Source: Escherichia sp. ESNIH1
GTDB lineage: Bacteria; Pseudomonadota; Gammaproteobacteria; Enterobacterales; Enterobacteriaceae
Direction: 5' to 3'
Assembly (NCBI GenBank): GCA_002918705.1
Contig: PQKR01000006.1
Coordinates: forward strand, 62,001 to 126,000
Length of the DNA: 64,000 bases
Part shown: one piece after another, positions 1 through 10,301 of the stretch
Layout: each line of letters begins with the position of its first letter
Position numbering within the stretch: the first letter of the stretch is position 1
Translations under genes and position numbers: made by a program
The notes under the pieces: model-generated
What the model was told of the DNA's origin: nothing
What the model saw: the letters and a program-made list of their open reading frames with translations, nothing else
Databases searched by the model: none

Positions 1-669
1 GCGCGCCTGTTTGAAGAGTCGCTGAAGCTGCTGCAGGCTGGTAATGGCCTGGACACCTATCAGCTGCTGCGCGAGTACAGCCTGTTCCAGCCGCTGTTCC
101 CTACCATCACGCGCTACTTCACCGAGAAGGGTGATTCGTCGATGGAGCGGATCATCAACCTGGTGCTGAAGAACACCGATACCCGCATTCAGAACGATAT
201 GCGCGTTAACCCGGCGTTCCTGTTTGCTGCCATGCTTTGGTATCCACAGCTGGAGACCGCGCAGAAGATTGCCCAGGAGAGCGGCCTGACCTATCACGAC
301 GCCTTCGCGCTGGCGATGAACGACGTGCTGGACGAAGCCTGCCGCACGCTGGCGATCCCGAAACGGATCACCACCCTGGTACGCGATATCTGGCAGCTGC
401 AGCTGCGCATGTCCCGCCGCCAGGGCAAACGCGCCTGGAAGCTGATGGAGCATCCGAAGTTCCGCGCCGCCTACGATCTGCTCGCCCTGCGGGCCGAGGT
501 CGAGGGCAACCACGAGCTGCAAAAACTGGTGCAGTGGTGGGGCGAGTTCCAGGTGGCTGCACCGCCCGCGCAGAAGGGCATGCTTGACGTGCTGGATGAT
601 GAGCCGGATACCCGCCGTCGCCATCGCCGCCCGCGTAAGCGTACCCCGCGTCGCGAAGGCAGCGCATGA
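1..669 (+). CDS. pcnB: Poly(A) polymerase I, 3' portion (cut by the window edge)
   Basis: The frame is open from base 1 to the TGA ending at 669, so only the last 222 residues are present and the start lies outside the window. The residues match the C-terminal part of PcnB, which adds poly(A) tails to RNA 3' ends and so promotes decay by the degradosome; it also affects ColE1-type plasmid copy number. The nucleotidyltransferase catalytic head is not in view. The C-terminus is a strongly basic Arg/Lys-rich tail typical of the family and likely to bind RNA. The stop overlaps the folK start (ATGA), suggesting translational coupling. Identification is by recognition of the C-terminal region and of the neighbour folK. 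Confidence 0.95.
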   Translation, partial: ARLFEESLKLLQAGNGLDTYQLLREYSLFQPLFPTITRYFTEKGDSSMERIINLVLKNTDTRIQNDMRVNPAFLFAAMLWYPQLETAQKIAQESGLTYHDAFALAMNDVLDEACRTLAIPKRITTLVRDIWQLQLRMSRRQGKRAWKLMEHPKFRAAYDLLALRAEVEGNHELQKLVQWWGEFQVAAPPAQKGMLDVLDDEPDTRRRHRRPRKRTPRREGSA

Positions 670-1145
670 CGCTGGTCTATATTGCCCTTGGCAGTAACCT
701 GGCGTCGCCTCTGACCCAGGTTAACGCGGCAATCGCGGCGCTGGGAACCCTCCCTGACAGCCAGGTTGTCGCCGTCTCCGGCTTCTACCGCACGCCGCCG
801 CTGGGTCCGCAGGATCAGCCCGACTACCTTAACGCCGCCGTGGCGCTGGAGACGACGCTGGCGCCTGAAGCTCTGCTGGATCACACCCAGCGTATCGAGC
901 TGGACCAGGGCCGGGTGCGTAAAGCGGAGCGCTGGGGACCGCGCACGTTGGATCTCGACATTATGCTGTTTGGCGATGAGACTCTCGCTACCTCGCGCCT
1001 CACCGTCCCCCACTACGATATGAAAAACCGCGGCTTTATGCTCTGGCCGCTGTTTGAGATCGCGCCCGAACTGCGTTTCCCCGACGGCGAGACGCTTGTC
1101 AGCGTACTTGCGCGCCTCGGCGCAGCAAAACCCGCGAGCTGGTAA
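666..1145 (+). CDS. folK: 2-amino-4-hydroxy-6-hydroxymethyldihydropteridine pyrophosphokinase
   Basis: HPPK transfers pyrophosphate from ATP to 6-hydroxymethyl-7,8-dihydropterin in folate synthesis. The product is 159 residues, the normal length. The N-terminus carries the ALGSNL motif, and the family signature [12 protein letters not shown] (residues 89-100) includes Asp96 and Asp98, equivalent to the two magnesium-binding aspartates. The ATG overlaps the pcnB stop by 4 bp, as in E. coli. Downstream, panB starts only 94 bp later; in E. coli a fimbrial operon lies in this gap. Confidence 0.97.
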   Translation: MTLVYIALGSNLASPLTQVNAAIAALGTLPDSQVVAVSGFYRTPPLGPQDQPDYLNAAVALETTLAPEALLDHTQRIELDQGRVRKAERWGPRTLDLDIMLFGDETLATSRLTVPHYDMKNRGFMLWPLFEIAPELRFPDGETLVSVLARLGAAKPASW

Positions 1146-1239
1146 TACCACTCCGCCCCCTAAACCTGCTGAAAATCATTGTCCCGCCTGACGTTACTGA
1201 TAAAATGCCGAAAAGTTTAAGGCTCCATCAGGAAACGCT

Positions 1240-2031
1240 ATGAAACCAACCACCCTCTCCTGGCTGCAAAAGTGCAAGCAGGAACAGAAACGCTTCGCCA
1301 CCATCACCGCCTATGACTACAGCTTCGCTAAGCTTTTTGCTGAAGAGGGCATTAACGTCATGCTGGTCGGCGACTCGTTAGGGATGACGGTCCAGGGCCA
1401 TGACTCCACTCTGCCGGTGACGGTAGCGGATATCGCCTACCATACCCAGAGCGTACGCCGCGGTGCGCCGAACTGTCTACTGCTCGCCGACCTGCCGTTT
1501 ATGGCCTATGCCACCCCTGAACAGGCTTTCGCCAACGCCGCCACGGTGATGCGCGCCGGAGCCAACATGGTCAAAATTGAGGGCGGTCGCTGGCTGGCCG
1601 AGACGGTAACCATGCTGACCGAACGCGCCGTGCCGGTGTGCGGTCACCTGGGGTTAACGCCGCAGTCGGTGAACGTCTTTGGTGGCTACAAGGTGCAGGG
1701 GCGCGGCGACGCGGCCCAGACGCTATTTGATGACGCCCTGGCGCTGGAGGCGGCTGGCGCACAGCTGCTGGTGCTGGAGTGCGTGCCGGTTGCGCTGGCG
1801 AAGCGTATTACCGAGGCGCTGACTATTCCGGTGATTGGCATTGGCGCGGGCAACGTGACCGACGGCCAGATCCTGGTGATGCACGATGCGTTTGGCATCA
1901 CCGGCGGCCATATTCCTAAATTTGCCAAGAATTTCCTGGCTGGCACGGGCGACATGCGCGCTGCCGTGCGCCAGTACGTGAGTGAAGTCGAAGCGGGGAC
2001 CTACCCCGGCGAAGAGCACAGTTTTCACTAA
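1240..2031 (+). CDS. panB: 3-methyl-2-oxobutanoate hydroxymethyltransferase
   Basis: PanB transfers a hydroxymethyl group from 5,10-methylene-tetrahydrofolate to 2-oxoisovalerate to form ketopantoate, the first committed step of pantothenate and CoA synthesis. The 263-residue product has the family core with YDYSFAKL and LVGDSLGM near the N-terminus (metal-binding Asp in GDS) and PVIGIGAG near residue 200. ATG is preceded by AGGAAA. The stop codon runs into the Shine-Dalgarno of panC (TAAGGAG), so the two genes are almost certainly co-transcribed and co-translated. Confidence 0.97.
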   Translation: MKPTTLSWLQKCKQEQKRFATITAYDYSFAKLFAEEGINVMLVGDSLGMTVQGHDSTLPVTVADIAYHTQSVRRGAPNCLLLADLPFMAYATPEQAFANAATVMRAGANMVKIEGGRWLAETVTMLTERAVPVCGHLGLTPQSVNVFGGYKVQGRGDAAQTLFDDALALEAAGAQLLVLECVPVALAKRITEALTIPVIGIGAGNVTDGQILVMHDAFGITGGHIPKFAKNFLAGTGDMRAAVRQYVSEVEAGTYPGEEHSFH

Positions 2032-2042
2032 GGAGCCTACGC

Positions 2043-2909
2043 GTGTTGATTATCGAAACCCTGCCGCTGTTGCGCCAGCACATCCGCCGGCTGCGCCGTG
2101 AGGGCCAGCGCATTGCGCTGGTGCCGACTATGGGCAACCTCCACGATGGCCATATGCAGCTGGTTGACGAAGCGAAAACCCACGCTGATGTGGTGGTGGT
2201 GAGCATCTTTGTTAATCCTATGCAGTTTGACCGCCCTGACGATCTGCAGCGCTACCCGCGCACCCTGCAGGAAGATTGCGAGAAGCTGAACAAACGCAAG
2301 GTGGATTTTGTCTTTGCCCCTGCCGCCGACCAGGTTTACCCCCAGGGCACCGGCGAGCAGACCTACGTTGACGTTCCCGGCCTCTCCACCATGCTGGAAG
2401 GCGCAAGCCGTCCGGGTCATTTCCGCGGCGTGGCGACCATCGTCAGCAAGCTGTTTAACCTGGTCCAGCCGGACGTCGCCTGCTTTGGTGAGAAAGACTT
2501 CCAGCAGCTGGCGGTGATCCGCAAGATGGTGGCCGACATGGGCTACGATATCGACATCGTCGGCGTGCCGACGGTACGCGCCAAAGACGGTCTGGCCCTC
2601 AGCTCGCGCAACGGCTACCTCACGGCAGAGCAGCGTAAGATTGCCCCGGCCCTGAGCAAAGAGATGAACGCCCTGGCGGCGAAGCTGCGGGCGGGAAATC
2701 GCCAGCTGGAAGAGATGATTGCCGAGGCCGGACAGGCGCTGGATGAAGCCGGTTTTCGTACCGATGAGATCCAGATCCGCGATGCCGACACGCTGCAAGC
2801 GCTGACCGATGCCAGCCAGCGGGCGGTGATCCTGATGGCGGCATGGCTTGGCCAGGCGCGCCTCATCGACAACGTGACGGTAGCGCTGACGCCGCCGCCA
2901 GCGGGTTGA
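2043..2909 (+). CDS. panC: Pantoate--beta-alanine ligase
   Basis: PanC condenses pantoate with beta-alanine, using ATP, to give pantothenate. The 288-residue product has the [10 protein letters not shown] nucleotide-binding motif near residue 30 and GLALSSRN further on, both typical of the family. Translation starts at GTG: GGAG at 2032-2035 lies 7 nt upstream, and the protein then reads [10 protein letters not shown] as in relatives. The C-terminus is a few residues longer than the roughly 283 residues of E. coli, ending in a Pro-rich stretch. It follows panB by 11 bp. Confidence 0.97.
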   Translation: MLIIETLPLLRQHIRRLRREGQRIALVPTMGNLHDGHMQLVDEAKTHADVVVVSIFVNPMQFDRPDDLQRYPRTLQEDCEKLNKRKVDFVFAPAADQVYPQGTGEQTYVDVPGLSTMLEGASRPGHFRGVATIVSKLFNLVQPDVACFGEKDFQQLAVIRKMVADMGYDIDIVGVPTVRAKDGLALSSRNGYLTAEQRKIAPALSKEMNALAAKLRAGNRQLEEMIAEAGQALDEAGFRTDEIQIRDADTLQALTDASQRAVILMAAWLGQARLIDNVTVALTPPPAG

Positions 2910-2976
2910 TGCTCCACAGCATTTTACTCCCGGCGGCGCAGGCGGCCGGGCCAACACAAGCACAAGGGTAGACGTT

Positions 2977-3357
2977 ATGATCCGCACTATGCTGCAAGGC
3001 AAGCTCCACCGCGTCAAAGTGACTCAGGCAGACCTGCACTATGAAGGCTCCTGCGCTATTGACCAGGATTTCCTTGAGGCGGCTGGTATTCTGGAATACG
3101 AAGCCATCGATATTTACAACGTAACCAACGGCAAACGCTTCTCCACCTACGCGATTGCCGGCGAGCGCGGCTCGAAAATTATCTCGGTCAACGGCGCGGC
3201 GGCCCACTGCGCCGACGTCGGCGACATCCTGATCATCGCCACCTACGTGACGATGCCGGACGAGCAGGCTCGCAGCTGGCAGCCAAAAGTGGCCTACTTT
3301 GACGGCGACAATGAGATGACCCGCAAAGCGAAAGCGGTGCCGGTGCAGGTTGCCTGA
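2977..3357 (+). CDS. panD: Aspartate 1-decarboxylase proenzyme
   Basis: PanD makes beta-alanine for pantothenate. It is a self-processing pyruvoyl enzyme: the chain is cleaved between Gly24 and Ser25 (YEGSCAID) and Ser25 becomes the pyruvoyl group. The 126-residue length is standard. The gene follows panC by only 67 bp, so all three pantothenate genes are consecutive. In E. coli K-12 the accessory gene yadD (rpnD) separates panC and panD; it is absent here. Confidence 0.97.
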   Translation: MIRTMLQGKLHRVKVTQADLHYEGSCAIDQDFLEAAGILEYEAIDIYNVTNGKRFSTYAIAGERGSKIISVNGAAAHCADVGDILIIATYVTMPDEQARSWQPKVAYFDGDNEMTRKAKAVPVQVA

Positions 3358-3360
3358 TAT

Positions 3361-4599
3361 CTACGGCTGGTTACCCACCAGCCGTGCCATCTCCTCTAAC
3401 GAATCCGTTCTTAAGATATAGAGTCGTTTCAATAAGAACGGATTATCGCCCGGCTTCACCTTCCCCTTTACCGTCGTCACCGCCATATGAAAACCGGCGT
3501 CGCGCGCGGCCTCGATCGCTTTTTCGTTGTAGCCGCCAAAAGGATATGAGAGATAGTCCACGTGCGGGTTAAACTGCGACAGTGCCCGACGCGAGTGGGC
3601 AAAATCGAACTCAATGATGTGGTAGCTGCGGCTGAGCAGAATGGGATGGCGGGCGGCATCGACCCGATGCAGAAAGTGGGTGTGCGACTGGATATCAAAT
3701 ACGTCCTGAATGCCACGCAGCTCGGAGATGCTCATAAACTGTAATGATGTCGGATCCCACCGTTGCGGGTAGGCTTTAATACGCGACGAGATGGTAAACG
3801 ACGTCGCCTTAAAGCCGTACTGCTTGAGGATGGGATAAGCGTAGCGGCTGATCGACTTCAGCCCGTCATCAAAGGTGATCGCCACCGCCCGGGCCGGAAG
3901 GTTAAGCCGGTTCTTCAGGTAGCCCTCCAGCTGATACATCGTCAGGGTGGTATAACCCCTGTCCCGCAGCCAGGTCATCTGGTTGCTGAATGCCCGCACC
4001 GAGGTGGTAGTAGAGGTGTGGCGAAAGCGGGTGTTCTCCTCATCGCGCAGGATGTGGTGATAGGTGAGCACCGGGATGCCATGATCCTCCTGCGCGTCCA
4101 GGCTGCTGATATAGGCCAGCCGGTCGCCAATGCGGATCTGGAACCAGGTCTGGTTCAGCCCGTCGCGCAGCTTGCCGACAATGGGGTAGCGCAGGTTCTC
4201 CGCCAGCATGCCGAAAGGCGCGCTGCGAACATTAGGCCCGCTGTAGAGCGGGGTTGCTTTCCAGGTCAGCAGGTTCTGGTTGCTCAGCGGCTTGTTGAGA
4301 TCCCCCAGCCGGTCCTGCACCCGTTTTTTACCTCGCACCGGCTCCAGATGGCCTTTGTCGATAAAGGCCCGGCCAAAGCCGAAGCGAAAGGCGCTGTAAT
4401 CCCCCTCCCCGTTCATCACTGCAATAATCTGCCCCGCCTGCACATAGCCGACGTTGATCACCCGGTCGCCAATCTGCGCCCAGACGGCGGCGGCCTCGGT
4501 GGTTTGCATATAGCGAGCCGGGGAGTCCTGATCCAACAGGCGGGCGGAGGCGGCGCTGCTCCATATCAGGAGCAGCGCCAGCAGGAGACGCATGAGCAT
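3361..4599 (-). CDS. yadE: Polysaccharide deacetylase family protein (YadE-like)
   Basis: The 412-residue protein resembles E. coli YadE. The first ~20 residues form a hydrophobic signal peptide ending near SAASA, so it acts in the periplasm or is anchored there. A central SH3-like region is followed by a NodB-type carbohydrate esterase 4 domain: TFDDGLKS holds the catalytic/metal Asp, and SHTHFLHR holds the metal-binding His pair. The family removes acetyl groups from N-acetylated polysaccharides; the substrate is unknown. Two in-frame ATGs (4599 and 4593) are possible starts. The gene begins 5 bp after yadH, which suggests one operon yadG-yadH-yadE; yadI, present in E. coli, is missing. Confidence 0.9.
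   Translation of the reverse strand: MLMRLLLALLLIWSSAASARLLDQDSPARYMQTTEAAAVWAQIGDRVINVGYVQAGQIIAVMNGEGDYSAFRFGFGRAFIDKGHLEPVRGKKRVQDRLGDLNKPLSNQNLLTWKATPLYSGPNVRSAPFGMLAENLRYPIVGKLRDGLNQTWFQIRIGDRLAYISSLDAQEDHGIPVLTYHHILRDEENTRFRHTSTTTSVRAFSNQMTWLRDRGYTTLTMYQLEGYLKNRLNLPARAVAITFDDGLKSISRYAYPILKQYGFKATSFTISSRIKAYPQRWDPTSLQFMSISELRGIQDVFDIQSHTHFLHRVDAARHPILLSRSYHIIEFDFAHSRRALSQFNPHVDYLSYPFGGYNEKAIEAARDAGFHMAVTTVKGKVKPGDNPFLLKRLYILRTDSLEEMARLVGNQP
3363..3385. terminator. Perfect hairpin at the panD/yadE convergent end
   Basis: ACGGCTGGT and ACCAGCCGT form a 9-bp perfect stem around a 5-nt loop, directly after panD and over the last codons of yadE. There is no clear U-tract on either strand, so intrinsic termination is only possible; the hairpin may instead protect 3' ends. 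Confidence 0.3.
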
Positions 4600-4604
4600 G
4601 TAGA

Positions 4605-5375
4605 TTAGCTACGCAGGCCACGTCCACGCTGGATCAGATACCAGCAAAGCAGGTAGAACGCGACGATAGACACCGCCAGCACGCCGACGGTCATCACCAG
4701 CGGCACGTCGCTAATGCCGAGGAAGCCAAAGCGGAAGCCGCTGATCATGTAGACGATCGGGTTGAGGTGCGACAGCCCCTGCCAGAACGGCGGCAGCAGG
4801 GTCAGGGAGTAGAACACCCCGCCGAGGTAGGTGAGCGGCGTCAGCACGAAGGTCGGGATGAGGCTGATATCGTCGAAGGTCTTGGCAAACACCGCATTCA
4901 GCAGGCCCGCCAGCGAGAAGAGCACCGCCGTCAGCAGCAGCGTCAGGCCGACAAACAGCCATGAATGCACCTGGAAAGGCACGAAGAAGAGCGACACCGC
5001 CGTCACCAGCACGCCGACGCACAGCCCGCGCGCCACGCCGCCGCCGACGTAGCCAGCAATAATCACGTGTGTAGGCACCGGGGCCACCAGCAGCTCCTCA
5101 ATGTTGCGCTGGAACTTGGCACTAAAGAACGATGAGGCGACGTTAGCATAGGCGTTGGTGATCACCGCCATCATGATCAGGCCCGGAACGATAAACTGCA
5201 TGTAGGTGAAGCCGTGCATCTCACCAATCCGCGATCCGATCAGGTTGCCGAAGATGATGAAGTAGAGGGTCATGGTGATCACCGGCGGAACCAGGGTCTG
5301 GATCCAGATGCGCATAAAGCGCTGGATCTCTTTGTGCCAGATACTTTTAAGCGCGACCCAGTAGAGCTGCATCAT
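4605..5375 (-). CDS. yadH: ABC-2 type transport permease YadH
   Basis: This 256-residue hydrophobic protein has about six predicted membrane segments and the ABC-2 permease pattern, including the AFVFAKT-like cytoplasmic element (seen as [10 protein letters not shown]) before the last segments. It matches E. coli YadH, the membrane half of an exporter whose ATPase is YadG. The cargo is not established. The ATG overlaps the yadG stop by 4 bp, so the subunits are translationally coupled. Confidence 0.93.
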   Translation of the reverse strand: MMQLYWVALKSIWHKEIQRFMRIWIQTLVPPVITMTLYFIIFGNLIGSRIGEMHGFTYMQFIVPGLIMMAVITNAYANVASSFFSAKFQRNIEELLVAPVPTHVIIAGYVGGGVARGLCVGVLVTAVSLFFVPFQVHSWLFVGLTLLLTAVLFSLAGLLNAVFAKTFDDISLIPTFVLTPLTYLGGVFYSLTLLPPFWQGLSHLNPIVYMISGFRFGFLGISDVPLVMTVGVLAVSIVAFYLLCWYLIQRGRGLRS

Positions 5376-6298
5376 GCGTGGTCTCCTTTTTTATTGTGTA
5401 CCAGCGTGACAAACAGCTCTTCTAAACGGTTGGCTTTGTTACGCATGCTTAATACCTGAACGCCCTGGGCGCTCAGCTGGCTGAAAACGCTGTTGATCCC
5501 CTGCTCGCGCAGCACTTCGACCTCCAGGGTTGAGGTATCCACCAGCCGGTACTGGTAGCCTTCCAGCTTCGGCAGCGGGCTTTTCGGCGCCAGGTCGAGG
5601 ATAAAGGTCTCTGATTTCAGCTTGGCCAGCAGCGACTTCATGGAGGTGTTCTCCACCAGCTCGCCGTGCTGAATAATACCGATGTTACGGCAGAGCATCT
5701 CCGCCTCTTCCAGATAGTGGGTGGTGAGGATAATGGTCGTGCCCTGGGCGTTTAAATCTTTTAAAAAGCCCCACATGGAGCGGCGCAGCTCAATGTCCAC
5801 CCCGGCGGTAGGTTCGTCGAGGATCAGCAGCTTAGGCTCATGCATCAGCGCCCGGGCGATCATCAGACGGCGTTTCATCCCGCCAGAGAGCATCCGCGCC
5901 TTTTCGTTGCGTTTTTCCCACAGATCGAGCTGCTTAAGGTACTTTTCGCTACGGATCAGCGCCTCATGGCGCTCGACGCCGTAGTAGCCCGCCTGGTTGA
6001 CGACAATCTGCTGCACGGTCTCAAAGGGGTTGAAGTTAAACTCCTGCGGCACCAGGCCGAGCTGGCGTTTAGCGTTCACCACGTCCTTCTGCAGGTCGTA
6101 GCCAAAGACGCTCACCCGCCCCGAGGTTTTATTTACCAGCGAGCTGACGATACCGATCGTGGTCGATTTACCCGCACCGTTGGGTCCCAGAAGCGCGTAG
6201 AAGTCACCCGCTTCTACTTTTAAATCAATGCCGCGCAGCGCCTGCACGCCGCCCGGATAGGTTTTTTTAAGCTGCTCAAGCTCCAGTGCAATGGTCAT
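5372..6298 (-). CDS. yadG: ABC transporter ATP-binding protein YadG
   Basis: The 308-residue ATPase has Walker A GPNGAGKST, the signature LSGGMKRR and Walker B LLILDEPTAGVD, in the usual order and spacing. The signature is that of the DRA/CcmA-type export subfamily. It pairs with the YadH permease encoded immediately downstream with a 4-bp overlap. Transcription diverges from can across a ~107-bp gap. The exported substrate is unknown. Confidence 0.93.
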   Translation of the reverse strand: MTIALELEQLKKTYPGGVQALRGIDLKVEAGDFYALLGPNGAGKSTTIGIVSSLVNKTSGRVSVFGYDLQKDVVNAKRQLGLVPQEFNFNPFETVQQIVVNQAGYYGVERHEALIRSEKYLKQLDLWEKRNEKARMLSGGMKRRLMIARALMHEPKLLILDEPTAGVDIELRRSMWGFLKDLNAQGTTIILTTHYLEEAEMLCRNIGIIQHGELVENTSMKSLLAKLKSETFILDLAPKSPLPKLEGYQYRLVDTSTLEVEVLREQGINSVFSQLSAQGVQVLSMRNKANRLEELFVTLVHNKKGDHA

Positions 6299-6405
6299 GT
6301 CGTTTCGCTTACCTTTTTTCTGACACTCTATGTGTGGTTTAAAATTAAATGGAGTTGACCTATATTAGCTCAACGCATTTACTTGGTTACAGGTCGTTAA
6401 CCGTC

Positions 6406-7068
6406 ATGAAAGATATAGATACACTCATCAGTAACAATGCACTATGGTCAAAGATGCTGGTGGAAGAGGATCCCGGATTTTTCGAGACCCTGGCTAAGGC
6501 ACAGAAGCCGCGCTTCCTGTGGATTGGCTGCTCCGACAGCCGCGTTCCCGCCGAGCGTTTGACCGGCCTTGAGCCGGGCGAGCTGTTCGTTCACCGTAAC
6601 GTCGCCAACCTGGTTATCCACACCGATCTGAACTGCCTGTCGGTAGTGCAGTACGCGGTGGACGTGCTGGAAGTTGAGCACATCATCATCTGCGGCCACT
6701 ACGGCTGCGGTGGCGTGCAGGCAGCGGTTGAGAACCCTGAGCTGGGGCTGATCAACAACTGGCTGCTGCATATCCGTGACATCTGGCTCAAGCACAACGC
6801 GCTGCTGAGCGAAATGCCGGAAGAGCGTCGCCTCGACACCCTGTGCGAGCTAAACGTGATGGAGCAGGTCTATAACCTGGGCCACTCAACCATCATGCAG
6901 TCGGCGTGGAAGCGCGGGCAGAATGTCACTATCCACGGCTGGGCCTACGGTATTCACGACGGCCTGCTGCGCGATCTAGACGTTACCGCCACCAGCCGCG
7001 ATACCCTTGAGCAGGGCTATCGCAAGGGCGTGTCCAACATCAGCCAGAAGCATATTAACCACAAATAA
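6406..7068 (+). CDS. can: Beta-class carbonic anhydrase
   Basis: Can interconverts CO2 and bicarbonate and supplies bicarbonate for biosynthesis in air. From the ATG at 6406 the protein is 220 residues, identical in length to E. coli Can and starting MKDIDTLI. The zinc ligands of the beta class are Cys42, Asp44 (CSDSR), His98 and Cys101 (CGHYGCGG). An upstream in-frame ATG at 6349 would add 19 residues with no family match and was rejected. The gene is divergent from yadGHE. Confidence 0.96.
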   Translation: MKDIDTLISNNALWSKMLVEEDPGFFETLAKAQKPRFLWIGCSDSRVPAERLTGLEPGELFVHRNVANLVIHTDLNCLSVVQYAVDVLEVEHIIICGHYGCGGVQAAVENPELGLINNWLLHIRDIWLKHNALLSEMPEERRLDTLCELNVMEQVYNLGHSTIMQSAWKRGQNVTIHGWAYGIHDGLLRDLDVTATSRDTLEQGYRKGVSNISQKHINHK

Positions 7069-7076
7069 GTGGCAAT

Positions 7077-7109
7077 GCCGGGCGGCGGCTTACGCCTTAC
7101 CCGGCCTAC
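7077..7109. repeat. REP palindrome after can
   Basis: GCCGGGCGGCGGCTTACGCC followed by TTACCCGGCCTAC is a standard enterobacterial REP unit, an imperfect palindrome placed just after the can stop codon. The same unit recurs at several gene ends in this window. Confidence 0.8.
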
Positions 7110-7113
7110 AACT

Positions 7114-7144
7114 GCCCGGCATGCTCAGCGCTACCGGGCTTTTT
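7114..7144 (+). terminator. Rho-independent terminator of can
   Basis: GCCCGG (7114-7119) and CCGGGC (7134-7139) form a stem with a 14-nt loop, followed directly by five T residues. It lies between the convergent genes can and hpt. Confidence 0.6.
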
Positions 7145-7149
7145 AATGC

Positions 7150-7686
7150 CTATTCGTCGAGCGGCACCACTTTGCCCACATAGGGCAGATGACGATAGCG
7201 CTGGGCATAGTCGATGCCGTAACCCACCACAAACTCGTCGGGAATCGAGAAACCAACAAATTCTACCGGCACCTCAACTTCCCGGCGCGATGGCTTATCC
7301 AGCAGGGTACAGATCGCCAGCGACTTCGGCTCGCGCAGGCTGAGGATCTCACGCACTTTAGAGAGCGTATTTCCTGAGTCGATAATATCTTCGACGATCA
7401 GCACGTCTTTACCGCGAATGTCTTCGTCCAGATCCTTGAGGATTTTTACGTCACGGGTGGTGGACATACCGCTGCCGTAGCTGGAGGCAGTCATGAAATC
7501 GACCTCATGCGGCACCTGCACTTCACGGCACAGATCGGCCATAAACATAAACGAACCGCGCAGCAGGCCCACCAGCACCATCTCGCTGCCGCTCGCCTGA
7601 TAGCGTTCGGTGATTTGACGACCCAATTCACTAATACGCGCTTTGATCTCCGCTTCCGGGATCATCACTTCAACAGTATGTTTCAT
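7150..7686 (-). CDS. hpt: Hypoxanthine phosphoribosyltransferase
   Basis: Hpt salvages hypoxanthine (and more weakly guanine) to the nucleoside monophosphate using PRPP. The 178-residue length is the usual one. The PRPP-binding motif [14 protein letters not shown] is near residues 95-110, and the flexible-loop residues TASSYGSGM precede it. The gene is convergent with can and divergent from gcd. Confidence 0.96.
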   Translation of the reverse strand: MKHTVEVMIPEAEIKARISELGRQITERYQASGSEMVLVGLLRGSFMFMADLCREVQVPHEVDFMTASSYGSGMSTTRDVKILKDLDEDIRGKDVLIVEDIIDSGNTLSKVREILSLREPKSLAICTLLDKPSRREVEVPVEFVGFSIPDEFVVGYGIDYAQRYRHLPYVGKVVPLDE

Positions 7687-7814
7687 ATGCTAACCGTTTG
7701 ATTTTGTAACCACTCACTCGATGCGGATAGCCTCTATTCCGGCATCTATTCATTAGCGCGCCAGTATACCAGCAAATGCTTTTATTAGGGGCGCGAGTTA
7801 AGAAAAGCCAAATA

Positions 7815-7848
7815 TGTGATGACGGTCACACTTGTTAAATCCTATAAT
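7815..7848 (+). promoter_or_regulatory. CRP core site overlapping the gcd promoter
   Basis: TGTGATGACGGTCACA at 7815-7830 is a perfect TGTGA-N6-TCACA CRP core. TATAAT at 7843-7848 is a consensus -10 box. The best -35 at 18-bp spacing (ATGACG, 7819-7824) lies inside the CRP core, so bound CRP would be expected to block RNA polymerase. I recall E. coli gcd being negatively affected by cAMP-CRP, which would fit. Confidence 0.6.
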
Positions 7849-7891
7849 TAATTGCTATCAAAATATTAAACATTAAGAAGAGTGTCTTTCT

Positions 7892-10282
7892 ATGGCAGAA
7901 ACAAAAGCTCGGACGTCGCGCGTGCTCGTGACGTTAACAGCCCTGTTCGCAGCACTATGCGGGCTATTTCTCCTGATCGGTGGGGTCTGGCTGGTCGCCG
8001 TTGGCGGCTCCTGGTACTACCCTATCGCCGGTCTTGTTATGCTCGGCGTCGCCTGGCTGCTGTGGCGCAGCAAGCGTGCAGCGCTCTGGCTCTACGCTGC
8101 GCTCCTTCTCGGCACCATGATCTGGGGCGTCTGGGAAGTCGGCTTCGACTTCTGGGCGCTCACGCCGCGTAGCGACATCCTCGTCTTCTTTGGTATCTGG
8201 CTGGTGCTGCCGTTTGTCTGGCGTCGCCTGATCGTCCCTGCCAACGGTGCGGTCGCCGCGCTGCTGGTGGCGCTGGTGATCACAGGCGGGATGCTGACCT
8301 GGGCGGGCTTTAACGATCCGCAGGAGATTAACGGCACGCTGAGCGCTGACGCGACGCCTGCTGCACCGATCTCTCAGGTCGCAGATGCCGACTGGCCGGC
8401 CTATGGTCGTAACCAGGAGGGTCAGCGCTACTCCCCGTTGAAGCAGATCAACGCCGACAACGTGCACAAGCTGAAAGAGGCCTGGGTATTCCGTACCGGC
8501 GATCTGAAGCTGCCAACCGATCCGGGTGAGATCACCAATGAAGTCACGCCGATTAAGGTTGGCGACACCCTGTTCCTCTGCACTGCGCACCAGCGTCTGT
8601 TTGCCCTGGATGCCGCCACCGGTAAAGAGAAGTGGCACTTCGATCCGCAGCTGAACACCAATCCGTCGTTCCAGCACGTGACCTGCCGTGGCGTCTCCTA
8701 TCATGAGGCGAACGCCAACAATGCCAGCCCGGACGTGGTCGCTAACTGCCCGCGCCGCATCATTCTGCCGGTGAACGATGGTCGCCTGTTCGCCGTCAAC
8801 GCCGACAACGGCAAGCTGTGCGAATCCTTTGCTAACAAAGGTATTCTGAACCTGCAAACCAACATGCCGGTCACTACCCCGGGCATGTACGAGCCGACTT
8901 CGCCGCCGATCGTTACTGATAAGGTGATTGTCATTGCCGGTGCGGTAACCGATAACTACTCTACCCGTGAGCCGTCTGGCGTTATCCGCGGCTTCGACAT
9001 CAATACCGGCGCGCTGCTGTGGGCCTTCGATCCGGGCGCGAAAGATCCGAACGCCATTCCAGCGGACCAGCATCACTTCACGCCGAACTCACCGAACTCC
9101 TGGGCACCGGCGGCCTATGATGCCAAGCTGGATCTGGTCTACCTGCCGATGGGCGTCACCACGCCGGACATCTGGGGCGGTAACCGCACGCCGGAGCAGG
9201 AGCGTTATGCCAGCTCTATCGTGGCCCTGAACGCCACCACCGGTAAACTGGCGTGGAGCTACCAGACCGTACACCACGATCTGTGGGATATGGATATGCC
9301 GTCCCAGCCGACGCTGGCGGATATTACCGTTAAGGGTCAGACCGTACCGGTGATCTACGCCCCGGCGAAAACCGGCAACATCTTTGTGCTGGATCGCCGT
9401 AACGGTCAGCTGGTTGTGCCAGCGCCAGAGAAGCCGGTTCCGCAGGGTGCGGCCAAAGGTGACTACGTTACCAAAACCCAGCCGTTCTCCGACCTGAGCT
9501 TCCGTCCGAAGAAAGATCTGAGCGGGGCAGACATGTGGGGTGCCACTATGTTTGACCAGCTGGTGTGCCGCGTGATCTTCCAGAACCTGCGCTACGAAGG
9601 CATCTTCACGCCGCCGTCTGAGCAGGGTACGCTGGTATTCCCGGGTAACCTGGGGATGTTCGAGTGGGGCGGTATCTCTGTGGATCCGCACCGTCAGGTG
9701 GCGATTGCCAACCCGATGGCGCTGCCGTTTGTCTCTAAGCTGATGCCGCGCGGTCCGGGTAACCCGATGGAAGAGCCGGAAAATGGTCAGGGTACTGGCT
9801 CTGAGTCAGGTATTCAGCCGCAGTACGGCGTGCCGTACGGTGTCACCCTGAACCCGTTCCTGTCACCGATTGGCCTGCCGTGTAAACAGCCTGCCTGGGG
9901 TTACATCTCCGCGCTGGATCTGAAAACCAATGAAGTGGTGTGGAAAAAACGTATCGGTACGCCGCAGGATAGCCTGCCGTTCCCGATGCCGATCCCATTA
10001 CCGTTCACCACCGGTATGCCAATGCTGGGCGGCCCGATCTCTACCGCCGGTAACGTGCTGTTCATCGCGGCGACCGCAGATAACTACCTGCGCGCCTACA
10101 ACATGAGCAACGGTGAGAAGCTGTGGCAGGGTCGTCTGCCAGCGGGTGGTCAGGCAACGCCGATGACCTATGAAGTGAATGGCAAGCAGTACGTTGTCAT
10201 CTCTGCGGGCGGTCACGGTTCGTTTGGTACCAAGATGGGCGACTATATCGTTGCCTACGCGCTGCCGGACGACGAGAAGTAA
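7892..10282 (+). CDS. gcd: Membrane-bound quinoprotein glucose dehydrogenase
   Basis: Gcd oxidises glucose to gluconolactone in the periplasm using PQQ and passes electrons to ubiquinone. The 796-residue length equals the E. coli enzyme. Residues 1 to about 140 contain five hydrophobic segments (membrane anchor and quinone site), followed by an eight-bladed PQQ beta-propeller with repeated W-motif elements. VHHDLWDMDMP contains the family's catalytic Asp. Whether the host makes PQQ cannot be told from this window; E. coli makes only the apoenzyme. A consensus -10 and a CRP core lie upstream. Confidence 0.96.
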   Translation: MAETKARTSRVLVTLTALFAALCGLFLLIGGVWLVAVGGSWYYPIAGLVMLGVAWLLWRSKRAALWLYAALLLGTMIWGVWEVGFDFWALTPRSDILVFFGIWLVLPFVWRRLIVPANGAVAALLVALVITGGMLTWAGFNDPQEINGTLSADATPAAPISQVADADWPAYGRNQEGQRYSPLKQINADNVHKLKEAWVFRTGDLKLPTDPGEITNEVTPIKVGDTLFLCTAHQRLFALDAATGKEKWHFDPQLNTNPSFQHVTCRGVSYHEANANNASPDVVANCPRRIILPVNDGRLFAVNADNGKLCESFANKGILNLQTNMPVTTPGMYEPTSPPIVTDKVIVIAGAVTDNYSTREPSGVIRGFDINTGALLWAFDPGAKDPNAIPADQHHFTPNSPNSWAPAAYDAKLDLVYLPMGVTTPDIWGGNRTPEQERYASSIVALNATTGKLAWSYQTVHHDLWDMDMPSQPTLADITVKGQTVPVIYAPAKTGNIFVLDRRNGQLVVPAPEKPVPQGAAKGDYVTKTQPFSDLSFRPKKDLSGADMWGATMFDQLVCRVIFQNLRYEGIFTPPSEQGTLVFPGNLGMFEWGGISVDPHRQVAIANPMALPFVSKLMPRGPGNPMEEPENGQGTGSESGIQPQYGVPYGVTLNPFLSPIGLPCKQPAWGYISALDLKTNEVVWKKRIGTPQDSLPFPMPIPLPFTTGMPMLGGPISTAGNVLFIAATADNYLRAYNMSNGEKLWQGRLPAGGQATPMTYEVNGKQYVVISAGGHGSFGTKMGDYIVAYALPDDEK

Positions 10283-10301
10283 TAGCGTCTCTGTAGTATC
10301 T

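Noticed and set aside
2037-3017. 326-codon frame on the minus strand
   Set aside because: Antisense to panC; no family resemblance and no ribosome-binding site.
6349-6405. N-terminal extension of Can
   Set aside because: The 19 extra residues have no match in the family, and the ATG at 6406 gives the exact E. coli length.
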